Source: Prorocentrum cordatum
Lineage: Eukaryota > Sar > Dinophyceae > Prorocentrales > Prorocentraceae
Direction: 5' to 3'
DNA length: 64,000 nucleotides
Assembly: GCA_963575745.1 (NCBI GenBank)
Contig: CAUYUJ010018713.1
Location: forward strand, 73,945-137,944
In this document: positions 35,053-46,751 of the stretch, piece after piece
Layout: every line of letters begins with the position of its first letter
Numbering within the stretch: the stretch's first letter is position 1
The notes under the pieces: model-generated
The model's input: the letters and a program-made list of their open reading frames with translations, nothing else
Database searches by the model: none
What the model was told of the DNA's origin: nothing
Program-made: the position numbers and the translations under genes

Positions 35053-35324
35053 AAGAGAACTATGCACATACGGCAGGTTCGCGTCGTGTCGACCCCGACG
35101 TTGGTTCCTGACACCGCGAGGATTGTTCAAACTTGTCGCCCGCGCTGGGGTCGCCGCCGGTCGACACGACGCGAACCTGCCGTACACCGATTCTGGCCAC
35201 GTCCAGCCTGAGCCCAGGATCAGTGCATACGCCCTCCTACAGTGGCCACGAAAACACATGCACCAGTCCTGGGTCAAGGATGGGATGGGCCTTGCCAGGA
35301 TCGGTGCATGTGCATAGTTCTCTT
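35053..35324. mobile_element. nested inverted repeats (R-10 intact copy inside)
   Basis: Outer arms AAGAGAACTATGCACAT at 35053-35069 and its exact complement at 35308-35324 (17 bp). The inner element at 35069-35184 has perfect 26-bp arms (TACGGCAGGTTCGCGTCGTG onward) enclosing TTCCTGACACCGCGAGG. The inner left half recurs at 29099. Confidence 0.75.
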
Positions 35325-35502
35325 CGCCCGACGAAAGGGAGGCGGAAGGCGAAGTCCGAAAACAAGAAAGACCTGCGACCAGGACCCTTCGCGTACCGTG
35401 TCTAAGTGGCCACATGTGAACCCCCCCTCCCCACAATTCCTGAGGGGTGGGGTTCACTCCGCTCGGGAGCTCCCGATGAACGTGAATCCCCCCCTAGAAA
35501 TC

Positions 35503-36010
35503 CTCCTCCTCCTCCTCCTCCTCCTCCTCATCCTCCTCCCTCCTCCTCTGCGCGCCGCCAGTTCCGGTCCCAGAGCCCCCACATTCCGAGCAGAGGACAG
35601 GGCGGGACAGGCGGCGCGCAGAGGAGGAGGGAGGAGGAGGAGGAGGAGGAGGAGGAGGAGGAGGAGGAGGAGGAGGAGGAGGAGGAGGAGGAGGAGGAGG
35701 AGGAGAGGAGAAGGAGGAGGAGGAGGAGAGGAGGGGGGAGGAGGAGGAGGGGGCGGAGGAGGCGGAGGAGGAGGAGGAGGAGGAGACGAGGAGGAGGAGA
35801 GAGGAGGCGGAGGAGGAGGAGGAGGAGCAGGAGTCGGAGGTGATGATTGATGATGAGGAGGAGGAGGAGGAGAAGGAGGAGGGAGGAGGAGGAGGAAGAG
35901 GAGGAGGAGGAGGAGGAGGAGGAGGAGGAGGAGGAGCGGAGGAGGCGGAGGAGGAGGAGGAGGAGGAGGAGATGGAGGAGGAGGAGGAGGAGGAGAAGGA
36001 GGGGGAGGGA
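35503..36010. repeat. CCT tract, perfect inverted repeat, long GGA tract
   Basis: CCT run at 35503-35545 and GGA run from 35620 to 36010. Perfect 28-bp arms at 35532-35559 and 35610-35637 contain TGCGCGCCGCC / GGCGGCGCGCA and extend into the triplet tracts around a 50-base centre. Confidence 0.85.
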
Positions 36011-36019
36011 GGAAGGCTC

Positions 36020-36640
36020 CTCAGAAGCAGGCTGCTTCTCAGAGGGCGCCGGGCCTTGCGCATCTCCAGGCAAGACCCGCGCCTCCTGAGGAGCAGGGGC
36101 GCTTCTAAGAAGCCTCCCCCCATGCCCCATACCCCCTTTTGCGCGTGGCTGAGACCAGGAAGTGGACAGCGTGTCGCGCCGAAGCGCGGTGGGCCAGAAC
36201 CAGCAGAGCGACACGTCAGCCCAAAGATCCCGACCGTACAGAGGGTGGGAGCGGTCACGTGTCCCCACCAATCCAGCCCCGCAGGCCACCAGCGACTCGG
36301 CTTCCCAAGTTTCTGGCGCTTCCGAGGGCCTCAAGGTGGGGCCCAGCCGCCCGAAGAGATTTCCAAGTCTGAAGACGGGCCACGACGGATCCAATCCCAG
36401 AGGGCCGCAAGATGGTTTTCAGAGGGACTCAATATGGCCCAGCAGGCCCCTCGAAGGCCTCCGGGCCCCGGGAAGCCCGATGCCCCCAGTGAGCCCCCGA
36501 GAGGCTCCCGCCAAGAGAGCTCCAATTAGGTCACTCGAAGGCCTCCTCCTCGAGCGTACCCGTTTCTTTCTTTCTTCCTCCTCCGCGAGCGTACCCGATG
36601 TTTGTTCCTCCTCCTCGAGCGCACCCGCGCTCGAAGGCCT
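36020..36640. other. intergenic, no gene recognised
   Basis: Plus-strand frames are open for over 200 codons but are continuous with the GGA tract and have no recognisable family. Near 36540-36640, GAGCGTACCCG / GAGCGCACCCG words repeat. Confidence 0.35.
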
Positions 36641-36865
36641 CCTCCTCCTCCTCCTTCCTCCTCCTCCTTCCTCTCCTCCTTCCTCTCCTCCTCCTCCTCC
36701 TCCTCCTCCTCCTCTTCCTCCTCCTTCCTCTCCTCCTCCTCCTTCTCCTCCTCCTCCTCCTCCTCTTCCTCCTCCTCCCTCTCCTCCTTCTCCTTCTCCT
36801 CCTCCTCCTCCTCCTCCTCCTCCTCCTCCTTCCTCTCCTCCTTCCTCTCCTCCTCCTCTCGCTCT
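36640..36865. repeat. CCT microsatellite
   Basis: CCT/CTC triplets with TTC interruptions over ~225 bases. Confidence 0.88.
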
Positions 36866-36986
36866 TCCTTCCCCCCCTGGCGGCCCCACGACAGGCCAAG
36901 GTGCTCCACCCGCGGGCCAGTCTGCCCGAGAGGGGGGCCCGCCGCAGCTCCCCAAAGTCTGCGGGCCCCATGCAAACTCCAGCGTG

Positions 36987-37168
36987 TGCAGTCGGGGGCT
37001 TGACCGAAGGAACCCCACATCAGGAACGAGGCCCCTTGTTTTCCATGAGTAAAACATCGATTTCCGATCGAAAACACCAGGAACACCTGAGGCAAGCTGC
37101 GAACACACTTAAGGAACGCGGAGCCCCTCCCCAACGAAAAGGGTTCCTTCTTCAGGGCCCCGACTGTA
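36987..37168. mobile_element. TIR-3 element, copy 2
   Basis: TGCAGTCGGGGGCTTGACC left, GAAAAGGGTTCCTTCTTCAG and GGCCCCGACTGTA right, 182 bp. Interior GGAACGAGGCCCCTTGTTTT is shared by the family. No clear target duplication for this copy. Confidence 0.78.
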
Positions 37169-37169
37169 C

Positions 37170-38300
37170 AGTCAACCCGCAGAGTGAGGATGCGCGACAA
37201 GGATGCAAGGCCCTTGGACGCCCATTCCGAAGCCTCCCGAGCGGGGCGCGGCCACCGACAGTGCCCAAGGATGGACCCAGGAGGCAAGGATGCAAGGGTA
37301 CCCTTGGGAGGGATGCCTATCCTTGCTCTGCGGGTCGGCTGTACCTCGATACGGCCTCAAAAGGTATGTGTTCCGACCCTTTTTCCCTCGTGGGCCGCTC
37401 GGGGTGTTGGGCCATCTCGTGGACAACCTCTTCTACGTATCTAAAGTTTAGCGGTTATGCAATTCGTGCCTTTTCGGCCCCAAGGTCATTCGAGGCAGTA
37501 GGAGAAGCCCCCAAGAAGGCTCTGAGAGAAGCCCCGAGGGCCCCCCTCCCCCAATCGGCCCTCGAACGGACCCCAGGGACATAATCGGGACTCCGCTTCC
37601 TCCTCCCGCGCCGACGCGCCTCAAACCCAAAAGGTTCCCTCGAGGACCTCAAGGGACCTTGAAGCGGCCTGCACACAGCCCCTGAGAGGCCTCCAATTCT
37701 CAGGAGGCCCTCTTGGGCTGCCTTGGGAGCCCCTTTTGCGATCTCGTCTTCTGGGCGGGCAACGGGCAAACGTGCAAAGGATGCTAAACAGGTGTGGCAC
37801 TAGCAGGATTCTCACACAGTGGCTGACGGGGGCGTCTCCCAGCGCTTCTGGACGACCCCCTTAGAGCATCCTGTGAGCCTCGAGGTGCTTCTAGCGGCCT
37901 TCCAGATCGTCTCGGGGAATACTTGGCCAGTCCCAAGGACATCCTCGAGCCATCTGGGGAAATCGTGGCGCCCGCTCGAAGCCTTCTTGTCCGCTCGTTG
38001 GTCGACGACCCGCTCGCCTCTTTTCTTACATCCAAGCGGCATCCGCTTCAATATTCCCATCAAACGATGGGTCCTTGCCCCGACAAGGCAACGACCCCTT
38101 GTAGAAATTATCCGGGCGAAGGACCCGGCCATATGCAGCTGTGAGTACCGTCGTGGTGGGTATCGCAGGGTGGCCCAAGAGCTGACAGAAAGCTGACAGA
38201 ACTGGCGTCGCTGTTGCACCGTCGTTTCTGTTCGCTTTCTGCCAGCTCTCGGGCCCCAATGTGGCCCTCTTGGGGCCTCCAGGGGGCCCTCTTGTGCCCT
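37170..38300. other. intergenic, no gene recognised
   Basis: CCAAGAGG-like words around 37500-37740; the rest is non-repetitive. Open frames on both strands lack recognisable domains. Confidence 0.35.
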
Positions 38301-38314
38301 CCTGCCCCTCATCA

Positions 38315-38512
38315 GGACACCATGAGGACACCTCCGAAGGACACCACAATGAGGACGCCACCGTGAGGGCATCATGAGGACACCATAACGGAGACAGCAC
38401 CATGAGAACACCAACATGAAAACACCTCCGAAGGGCAATACCATGAGGACACCACCATGAAGACACAGAGAACACAATGATGACACCACCATGAGGACAC
38501 CACCATGAAACG
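38315..38512. repeat. minisatellite, ACCATGAGGACACC-type unit
   Basis: About ten degenerate 15-20-bp units (CATGAGGACACCA, ACCATGAGAACACC, ACCATGAAGACAC) leading straight into the next array. Confidence 0.7.
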
Positions 38513-38514
38513 CG

Positions 38515-39350
38515 TGAAGGATGTGCCAACATGGACGGGGGGGGCGGGCGGCATGCGAACGCAGCCACTGGTGCCTTCGGTGGAGCTCCCTATGGGGCCA
38601 CGAAGCGTCTTGATGGGGGAAACTCATGCGAACACCGCCGCTGGGGCCTTCGGTGGAGCTCCCTATGGGGCCACGAAGCGCTGTACTGGGCAGGGGGAAC
38701 GCAGGCGAACACCGTCACTGGGACCTTCGGTGGAGCTCCCTATGAGGGCACGGACCGTGCAAGGGGTGTGCCAAAGTGGAGGGGGAGGCGGCATGCGAAT
38801 CATGCCACTGGGGCCTTCGGCGGAGCTCCAATGGGGCCACGGCACGTGTGAGGGGCGCGCCAAAGTGGAGGGGGGGGGGGCGGCATGCGACGCTGCTAAG
38901 CATGCCACTGGGGCCTTCGGTGGAGCTCCCTATGGGGCGATGAAACGTGAGGGGTGTGCCAAAGTGGAGGGGGGGCGGCATGCGAAGCTGCGAGGCATGC
39001 CACTTGGGCCTTTGGTGGAGCTCCCTATGGGGCCACGACACGTGTGAAGGGTGCGCCAAAGTGGAGGGGGGGCGGCATGCGAAGCTGGGAAGCATGCCAC
39101 TGGGGCTTCGGTGGAGCTCCCTATGGGGCCACGAGACGTGTGAGGGGTGCGCCAAAGTGGAGGGGGGGCTGCATGTGAAGCTGCGAAGCAGCTTCAAGGG
39201 GCCTTCGGTGGAGCTCCCGATGGGGCCACGAGACGTGTGAGGGGTGCGCCAAAGTGGAGGGTGGGCGGCATGCGAAGCATGCCTCTGAGGCCTTCGGTGG
39301 AGGCCCCCTATGGGGCCACGAAGCGTGTGAGGGGTGTGCCACAGTGGAGG
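38515..39350. repeat. ~75-100-bp minisatellite (CTTCGGTGGAGCTCC), nine units
   Basis: The CTTCGGTGGAGCTCC core recurs near 38577, 38652, 38732, 38817, 38917, 39010, 39108, 39204 and 39293. Each unit also has GGCGGCATGCGAA and GGGGCCACGA. Related to the two units at 940-1105. Confidence 0.88.
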
Positions 39351-39470
39351 GGGGTGACCGGAGGAGGGAGGAGGGGAAGGAGGAGGAGCGGTGGGGAGGC
39401 GACGCGGGGATCCATCTCAATACAGGATGGTTGGGACACACACACACACATTGCTGCAATCTCTCCAAAC
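39351..39470. repeat. purine-rich stretch and CAGGATGGTTGGG tail
   Basis: GGAGGAGGGAGGAGG, GGCGACGCGGGGATC and ACAGGATGGTTGGGACAC follow the minisatellite. The same order follows the units at 1105-1225 and, inverted, precedes the array at 62437. Confidence 0.6.
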
Positions 39471-39539
39471 TACAATCCCGCGTGAAAATTACGGACCCAC
39501 CATCGCGCAACCATGATCCGGTGCAAAATGCGATGGGTC

Positions 39540-40400
39540 CGTCTCAGGGGCCTCTTGAGCCGTCTGGGGCCGTCTTGGGTCTCTTTGGGAGCTCGGCCAA
39601 GGCCTCTTGAAGACACGTTGGGCCGATAAGCCGAGGAGGCCACACATCCTGAAACAGCGGAAGGTAATCCCACCAGCTTTGGGGCGTAGGTCGTTGAAGG
39701 AGTTAGGTCTTTCAACCTCCTTCTTCTCGTTTGGGAAGGAATTTACCTCTCCCCCGACCCCCTTTCTCTGGGCCTGGAACCCTCTGGTCGCATGTCGCTG
39801 AAGCGTCCAAAACGGCCTAAGATAGCCCCAGATAAAACAAGGTGGCCTGCAAGATCGCACAAGCTGGTTCAGAATGGCTTCCGACATGCTTCCAAGAGGC
39901 GCCCTGGCCGCCCCAACGCAGCCCAACGTGGCCATAAAGCCTGCCTATGACCCCCCCAATACCCCTCCTCCAAATGGCGACGGAGCCGCCAACATCCCTC
40001 CCATATCCAAGGAACATGCCTGTTTTTGTGTCTTCTCGTCTTTTCTCTTTCGATCAGCTCTGGAGGCCTCAGGATGGCTCCAAGATCGTCCAGGAGAGCC
40101 CCCAAGAGGGGCCCAGAAGGGCTCCAAGACGGCCCCAAGAGCGTCCCATGAGCCCCCCCCAATGGAGGTTGTTGGGTCCCCGCCCTTTTGATCAGCGGCC
40201 TCCAAAACCCAATGTTGCCCCATGAAGGCCAGAAAAGGACCCCAAGGCGTCTCCAAGAGAGCCCCAAGAGGTCGCCCGACAGGCCCCCAAAAGCGCCCCG
40301 CGAGGGCCGCAGAAGGCACAACGAATTGCCCCAAGAGGGTCCCACAGGGACCCCAAGAGGCCTCCGAGAGGCCCCCAGGGCGCAAGACCCGGCAAGGTTT
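39540..40400. repeat. CCAAGAGG/CCTCTTGG-type degenerate repeat
   Basis: First half carries CTCTTGAGCC, later half CCCCAAGAGGGGCCC, so orientation flips within the field. Low-identity 11-15-mers without a fixed period. Confidence 0.5.
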
Positions 40401-40424
40401 CCTCCAGCCGCCACCGTCGATCGT

Positions 40425-40720
40425 CGGGCGTCGGTCGTCGGTCTTCGGCCGTCGTTCGTCCGTCATAGGTCATCGGCCGTCGTTCGTCGTCGGTCGTCGT
40501 CGGCGTCGTTGTCGTTGTCGTCGTCGTCGCAGCCGCTGCCGCCGCCGCCGCCGTCGTCGTCGTCGTACGCGTGGTCGTGGTCGTCGTAGTCGCGGTCGTC
40601 GTAGTTGTTCTCCTTCTTTCCCCCCCTCTTCTTCTTCCGGCGCCTCCTCCTCCTCCTCCTCCTCCTCCTCCCTCGTCCTCTTCTCATTCTCCTCCTGCCT
40701 ACCTCCTCCCTCTCCTCCTC
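40425..40720. repeat. (GTC)n then (CCT)n microsatellites
   Basis: GTCGTCGG / GTCGTCGTC array to about 40605, then CCT triplets at 40640-40720. Confidence 0.75.
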
Positions 40721-40759
40721 TGTTTCGTTCTCCTCGTTTTCCCTTCTCCTACAGGTAAC

Positions 40760-42880
40760 GCCACCCCTTTCTGCTCCACTGCATGCTGCTACGCTTCCCT
40801 GACCAAGGGAACTCGCCTAGTGGTTGTCGCTGGATGGGCTGGTGGGGGCACGCGAATCGTCAAGACCTCGCGCTGTGATTTGGCTGCCCGTGGCCTGTCG
40901 TGGCTCCTCTCTTGGAGCCTCTCATGCAGCTCGTGGGGCCTCGTGGGTCGTCGGTCGTCTTGGAAGCCCCTTTGGCCTTCCTGGGAGCCCTGTGGACCCG
41001 TCTTGGCCCGTCTGAGCTGCCTCCTGCCACCCTCTAGACGCCTCCTCGGCGCAAATTTAAACCCTGAAGCCAGATTCCGGGTACAGATTCCGGGCCCAAC
41101 GGGGAGCGCTGCTGCTTGGAGCCGCTTGCAGCATTTGCTGTTGCTTGATAGCGTCTGCGGCTAACTGCTTGGTGTTGCTTGCTGCTGCGCACGACTGGTT
41201 GCTACGGTTCGCCGCTCTGTGCTGGTGTCTGCTGCCGCTTGGGCCTTTCGTCGCGCCTTCTTTTTCTCGGCGAGCGACCGCAACAAAACGCAAATTCGAA
41301 ATTTGAACTCAAATCGCAGATTCGTCGGGCATACTTACAGAGCTGGGCGAGTCAGGTCAAGGCAATTCCTGAACCGTCACGCTTGCAAGCTCAGGTAAAC
41401 CAGGTCCACCGACTGAAAAAAACAATTGGACCTTGCAAACAACGAGGCTGGTGGTCTCGAGCTGGAAGCAAGGATCTATTCTAAAAAGATAACATGACAT
41501 TGGAAAATCCTCGAAGGCACGGGTCCATGACGGACTTAGGGAATCGGGCCCTCTGAGGTGGTATTCGATGCCATGTCGTGCGGAACCGTTTGCAGTTGCT
41601 CGCACACCCAGAAGAGGAGGGTGTAAAATGTGGATGGGCGATGGATCAGAGGAAACTGCCAAAGAACCATGGACAATAACACGTGACAACTACACAACAG
41701 TAGACTGAGGATGTTGGGCTGGTGCCCGATCCGTGTTGAGCTGCGGCGCCGCGCAACGCCCAAGCAAGATACGACTGCCCACCGAACGCGTTCGCAGTTT
41801 CTGCCAGAAGCGCTCTGGCTGCCCAGGCCCAGCTAACAGTGCACTGCGGTGCACACAGTCAGACAGGGCACGGCGCCAAAGTACCGAGCCTTGCGAAGAA
41901 AGCTGAACTGATCTGAACCGCCCGTGTCCGCAGAATGGCTGCGCTGCGAGACACCAGCCTTCGCTGTCTTCGGCCCCCTCATCCACGCTCTCAGCGCATG
42001 GACACCGTCTTTCTCCGCCGCCGTGCCGCGAAGCACGAAGTGGAGTGTCCTCAGGTCCCTTGTAGTCCAGTGTGCTGAATAATGTGAATGCTTTATTAAA
42101 ACGCCAAGCCCTGGATTCCCAGACAACCTGGGCGCTCTCGGTGCTCCTCGGGCTCCACGCCCAAAGCTGAAACCCGCTGATAAGCATTCTGGTTTTGAAG
42201 GTTTTCGGCCCAGAGGGGGGAAACCGAACTGGCCCAAAGAGGCCTCTTATCCGCCCAAGTCCCGAAACCAACATTTAACGCAACACTGCCCGTTCAACGG
42301 CATAGCGAAGAGATTTAGACGGCAGAGGGCACTCGCACGTGATTGAACAGCCGTGCACAGACGTCCCGAAACGATGGTGTGACTCGTGGCCTAGCTCGGG
42401 CCAGAGCGCAGCCAGAAACGTAGAAGGTCAAACCACTACGACAAACACCATTCGTGACAGGCGACATGGTGTTCGAGGGGGGTGAGGAGGAAGAGGAGGG
42501 CCCCCCTCCTTCCCTGGAGGCCGAACTCAAGAGAATGTCCAGATTTGACGAACAAAAACGCACATAAACACCTACGGTGACAACAACTCCTCCTACAATC
42601 TCGAGCTGCTCTTCAGGCCGTTCTTGGGCTAGTCGGCGCCCTGCCTCCGTGCGCTCCTCGGCTGCCCCGCGGCCTTCCCGGTGCCCCCCTTTATCCCCGT
42701 GCAACGTCGGCGGAGCCTGCCGTAATGCACTGCACGTGCGGATAGGTCGGGAATGACCTCCTCCACGCGGATTTTGGATTTTTTTTATTCGGCAAGGCTA
42801 CCTCAAAGGTGTCTCAAGACCGCTGTGAATTATCAACGATACTCTCAAATCGGCCCCTCAGGGGGGCGAAATGGAGCAGC
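40760..42880. other. intergenic, one weak minus-strand frame
   Basis: The longest candidate is a minus-strand frame at 41690-42274 (194 codons). It has Cys-containing stretches such as RRCPCAES and GWCLAAQPFCGHG but no recognisable domain and no supporting context. The rest shows nothing. Confidence 0.25.
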
Positions 42881-42883
42881 AAA

Positions 42884-42919
42884 TTTGCGTGACTCTAAAA
42901 AGTTTTAGAGTCACGCAAA
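42884..42919. other. perfect 17-bp hairpin
   Basis: TTTGCGTGACTCTAAAA, two-base loop AG, exact complement. It lies 48 bases before the TIR-2 copy at 42967, with no transcription unit to terminate. Confidence 0.75.
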
Positions 42920-42966
42920 ATTCTTGCAACGCACAACCTTCCAACGCGGATTTTGGAAGAAGAAAT

Positions 42967-44356
42967 CCGCCGACCCTGTCGGCGTGTGCGAGGGGCTTCT
43001 CCGTTCGAGTTCTCGTCTCCGTCGTCTCCTCGTCGTTTCCGTCGTCGTCGCAGTCGTCTCCTCGCCGTATCCGTCGTCCCCCGTCCCTTTCCCTGGGCCC
43101 TCCTCAAGCGTGCCATCCAAAGCGAAATTGTACAACGCCGTATTGGAGTAGAAGGGAAGCCCCTTCCCTTTGATCCCTTCCCAGCGGGGGGGGGGTCCCC
43201 ACCCAGATTCGTCTTCCCCCCGGCGGCCCCGACATATCGAACAGCTCCAAAAAGAACCCTGAATGCCGAAGATGGCTCCAATATTGCTCACAAAAGCCCA
43301 GTGTCGCTCAAAGATCGGCCCAACACGGCCAAGATGGCCCCAAGACGATCCAAGAAGCCTTCTAGACGTCCCTGGAGCTCTCCAAGAACACCCCTACCAA
43401 GGCTCCAAGAGGCTCCTCCCCTCCTCCTCCTCTCCCTCCTCCTCCTCCTCCTCATCATCATCATCTGTCCCACTCCTCTTCCTCCTCCTGCTCCTTCTAC
43501 TACTCCTCATCCTCCGCCTTCCTCTACTCCTCTCCCTCCTCCTCTTTATCCTTATTCTCCTTTTCCTCTTCATTTGTTCCGCACTCCTCTTCTTTCTGAT
43601 TATCCTCTTCCTCCTCCTCCTGGCCTCCCTCTTCTTCTTATTATTCCTCGTCCTTCTCTTCATCCTCATTCTTTTCTTCCTCCTCCTCCCCCTCTTCCAC
43701 TTTTTCCCTCCTCTTTCTCCTCCTCCTGCCCCTCCTCCTCTTCCGTCTCCTCTTCATCCTCATCCCTCTCCCAGCCAGGATAAGCCGCAGCGAAAGGAGA
43801 CGACAGAGGAGAAGGAGACAAACGCATGGACCATGGATGGGTGCCTGCTCCACGTTCCTCTCCGCCTGCCCCTCCTTCTCTCCGTTCTCCTCCTCGTCCT
43901 CATCCCTCCCTCCCTCCCTCCTCCTCCTCCTCCTCCTCCTCCTCCTCCTCCTCCTCCTCCTCCTCCTCCTCCTCCTCCGTTCTCCTCCTCATCCTCATCC
44001 CTCCCTCCCTCCTCCCGCCCGCCAAGAGCACGAAGGGAAGGAAACGCAGAGGAGCCGGAAAGTGAGTCGCAGCTCCCAGGACGCGAGCCCAACAAGGGGG
44101 CAGAACAGGAGGCAGAGCGGAGCGCCTCCTCCTCCTCCTCCTCCTCCTGCTCCCCCCCTCCCTGCTCCCCCTTCCTCCGATCCTCTGCCTCCTTCTCCTC
44201 CCCCTCCTCCTCCTCCCTCCTCCTCCTCCCTCATCCACCTCCTGCACCCCTTCCTCCTCCTCCTGCCACTCCTCCTCCTCCTCTCCCTGCCCCCCCCCAC
44301 CTCCCTTTCATCTTCGTCGTCAGGGTCGGCGGCACCGGCCGTAAGGCCTTCGCAAT
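42967..44356. mobile_element. TIR-2 composite element with CCT cargo, copy 2
   Basis: CCGCCGACCCTGTCGGCGTG at the left, CAGGGTCGGCGGCACCGGCC then GTAAGGCCTTCGCAATA at the right. The cargo is CCT/CTC-rich tracts at 43420-43760 and 43900-44290. Frames through it are Ser/Pro/Leu repeats. Confidence 0.6.
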
Positions 44357-44465
44357 AGAAAATAATCAAACAATATTCAAACATAGCTAAACATAGTCCA
44401 AGAATCGTCCGCAGATTTTTTAATATTCTGAGATATTCCACCTGTAGAAGGACACGCCCGACTTA
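44357..44465. mobile_element. TIR-1 introner-like element, copy H (left end missing)
   Basis: Interior CAAACATAGCTAAACATAGTC and right end CACCTGTAGAAGGACACGCC with CCGACTT are typical. The ~40-base left terminus is absent where it meets the TIR-2 right end. Confidence 0.75.
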
Positions 44466-44469
44466 TTCG

Positions 44470-46345
44470 AAAGAGTGGCCCGTCGCAGGAGTGACCTTTT
44501 GGTGTTGGCCCCAAGAGGGTCGCGTAATTTTGTGTTTAGTATTGGGCTCGACCTCGCGTCAGCGTTGGGTTGCGCTCGCATCTGAGCGTGCCAAAATTGG
44601 GCTCCGCCCCTCCCTCTCGCAATCGACCGCAACGCATGAGCGGCGCATCCTACAGCGCGCGTCGGCTTCCCTCGGGGAGGGCCGGTTGACCGGGCGGTGC
44701 GCTTCCGCCCCAGGACCAGTCCCGAATCCCAGCCCAGATCCCAAATCGTTCCGTTGAGTATCTTTGAATATGTTTGAATGTTTTGGAGTCTGTTTCCGAA
44801 CCCATGGCGCAATTCTTCACTATGGAGAAAACTAGCCAGGCAGATTCAAGGATCTGGGCCAAGGGGCCGGCTTTGGCCATGACGCGGGACCTGGTCAGAA
44901 ATCATCGCCTCGCGGCCTCGCAATGTCTTCGAGGTGCCGTTCGCGGAGGTCGAGCCGAGTTCGCGGAGTTCGGGGTTGCCGCTGGTGCGGAGGATCTCTC
45001 GAGGCGCGTGCCGCCGATCGTCGATGCGTCGCGGCAGTGGCGCCCCGAAGCTGCGCACCAGGGGTGACTCTAATCAGTCTGGGGTCGCTCCTGCGTGGAC
45101 TCGACGTGAGGCCTCTCTGACACGCTGGAGGCTCTGACGACCCGCTGCGGGAAGCGTGGGCCGACGCTGGACGAGTCCGCGGGCGCACCTCCACAAACAG
45201 GCCTCTCCTCTTGAAGCCCCGCGCCAGCAGGCCGGCAGGCCAGCAGCTGCCCAGGAGTGTCGTCACCGGGGCCCAGGAGGCCCCCGAGAGACCCCTCAGA
45301 GGCCCCAAAGAGGCTCCCAGGAAGCCTCCAGGATGCCCCCAAAGACCCCCAAAATGGCATCCTCCTCCTCCTCGTCCTACTTCTCCCTCCTCCCAAACGG
45401 ATTTCGGAATGGCTGGGGGAACTTGAACAGATAGTCCGGTAGTTTGGCTGGGCGGCGGTGGTTCGCCGCAGTCGGCTTAGATAACATCCACTCCTGAAGC
45501 CAGCCGTTCGCCAAAGACCTCCACCCCTTGTCGTCTCGGAAGTAGCTGACACCAAAGACAGATGAGGGCGAGGCACGGGGAAAAACAACCGCCCCTCGCG
45601 CCTCTTTGACGAAAGTGCTGCCATGTCCGGGGCAAAGAGGCAGGGGTTGGTGGCCAACCGCCACGATTCCCTGCCGAAGCCGAGTGCAAAATGCATTGAC
45701 GATCAGGGTGCTCATGCACAGCCGAGACGACAATGCGCTGGACAGAAGCTGGCGACGGGAGCGCGCAAGCTGGCGAAGAGCTGATAGGATCGGCGCTGGA
45801 CCCCCCCCCCTGGCGCGGGAGAACTCGCGTGCCGCTCCACCTCCGGCCCGCCGCGCCGGGCGACATCCCGCAGCGGCTGGCAACGCCCACGTGCCAGCAA
45901 TATCACGAGGAGGAGCAGGAGGCGCAGGTGGTGGAGGGAGGCTGGAAGATGGCGTCGCGCCAATCTGGAGGAAGAAAACAGGGCATCTACATAAACTTTC
46001 AGAGCTCCGCGCGGATCTCTCGCATCTGCGCTGAAGCTCCCTCCATGGCGCGCGGGGCGGGGGGGTCCGCAAGTTCACGCTTGTTCGGGGGCGCACAAGC
46101 TGTGCTGCCCTGCTCTTCTTCGGCTCGCCTGACTTGCGCTGCCCTGCTCTTCTTCGGCTCGCTGCCTCGCCGTGGCCTGGGGGGCGCGTGCGCGGGCAGT
46201 CCCTGCCGGGGCGCGCTTCTGGCCGGCCCCGCGCCAGCGACCCCCCAAGGTGTCCCGGCGGCAAGGCCGCCGCCTCGGATGCTCAGCCGTGAGGCGCGCT
46301 TCCAGAGGCCGCGGGGTCGGCACGGGGCATGTGAGCCGCCCCAGA
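44470..46345. other. intergenic, no gene recognised
   Basis: Long overlapping frames occur on both strands (for example minus 45377-46264, plus 45733-46518), rich in Ala, Pro and Arg, with no recognisable family. 45975-46050 contains the inverted partner of the 32515 segment. Confidence 0.3.
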
Positions 46346-46348
46346 CCG

Positions 46349-46349
46349 A

Positions 46350-46396
<47 letters not shown>

Positions 46397-46440
46397 CTCG
46401 TCGTCGTCGTCCTCGTCGACGTCGTCGTCGTCGACGGTGT
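46349..46440. repeat. (GTC)n microsatellite
   Basis: CGT/GTC triplets with CCT and GAC interruptions. Confidence 0.85.
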
Positions 46441-46588
46441 GCCAGCCGATCCAAGCCCGACCTGCCCCACTACTGGCCCCGCCCGCTCGAGGTGCAACGA
46501 CTGGAAGGCACTGGCTAGGGGGGGGAACATCCGCCTGGAATCGGCGATGCACCACTGATAGATCGGCGATAGGCCCACCCTAGCACTT

Positions 46589-46646
46589 AGCGGGCAGGTG
46601 TCCCCGACGGCGGTAAAGTTTCTTTTATGCCGTTCTTCGCTCGCTG
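46589..46646. mobile_element. half copy of the TTAA palindrome element
   Basis: GGGCAGGTGTCCCCGACGGC, AAAGTTTCTTTTATGCCGTT and CTTCGCTCGCT match the right arm of 60547-60725. The left arm is absent, so this is a solo arm or remnant. Confidence 0.65.
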
Positions 46647-46751
46647 AAGCACATCCGCACGGTGCTAGGCTGGGGGTCCATGCGTACCCCCTGGGCCTAT
46701 CCCCCCCCCCCACCCCTGTCGTTGCCCCCGCCCTCCGCCCTCCCTCCCTGC

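Noticed and set aside
41690-42274. 194-codon minus-strand gene
   Set aside because: No recognisable domain, no partner exon and weak composition evidence; kept only as a remark in the intergenic entry.
42884-42919. Terminator hairpin
   Set aside because: No gene lies upstream, and factor-independent terminators are not expected in this kind of nuclear genome.
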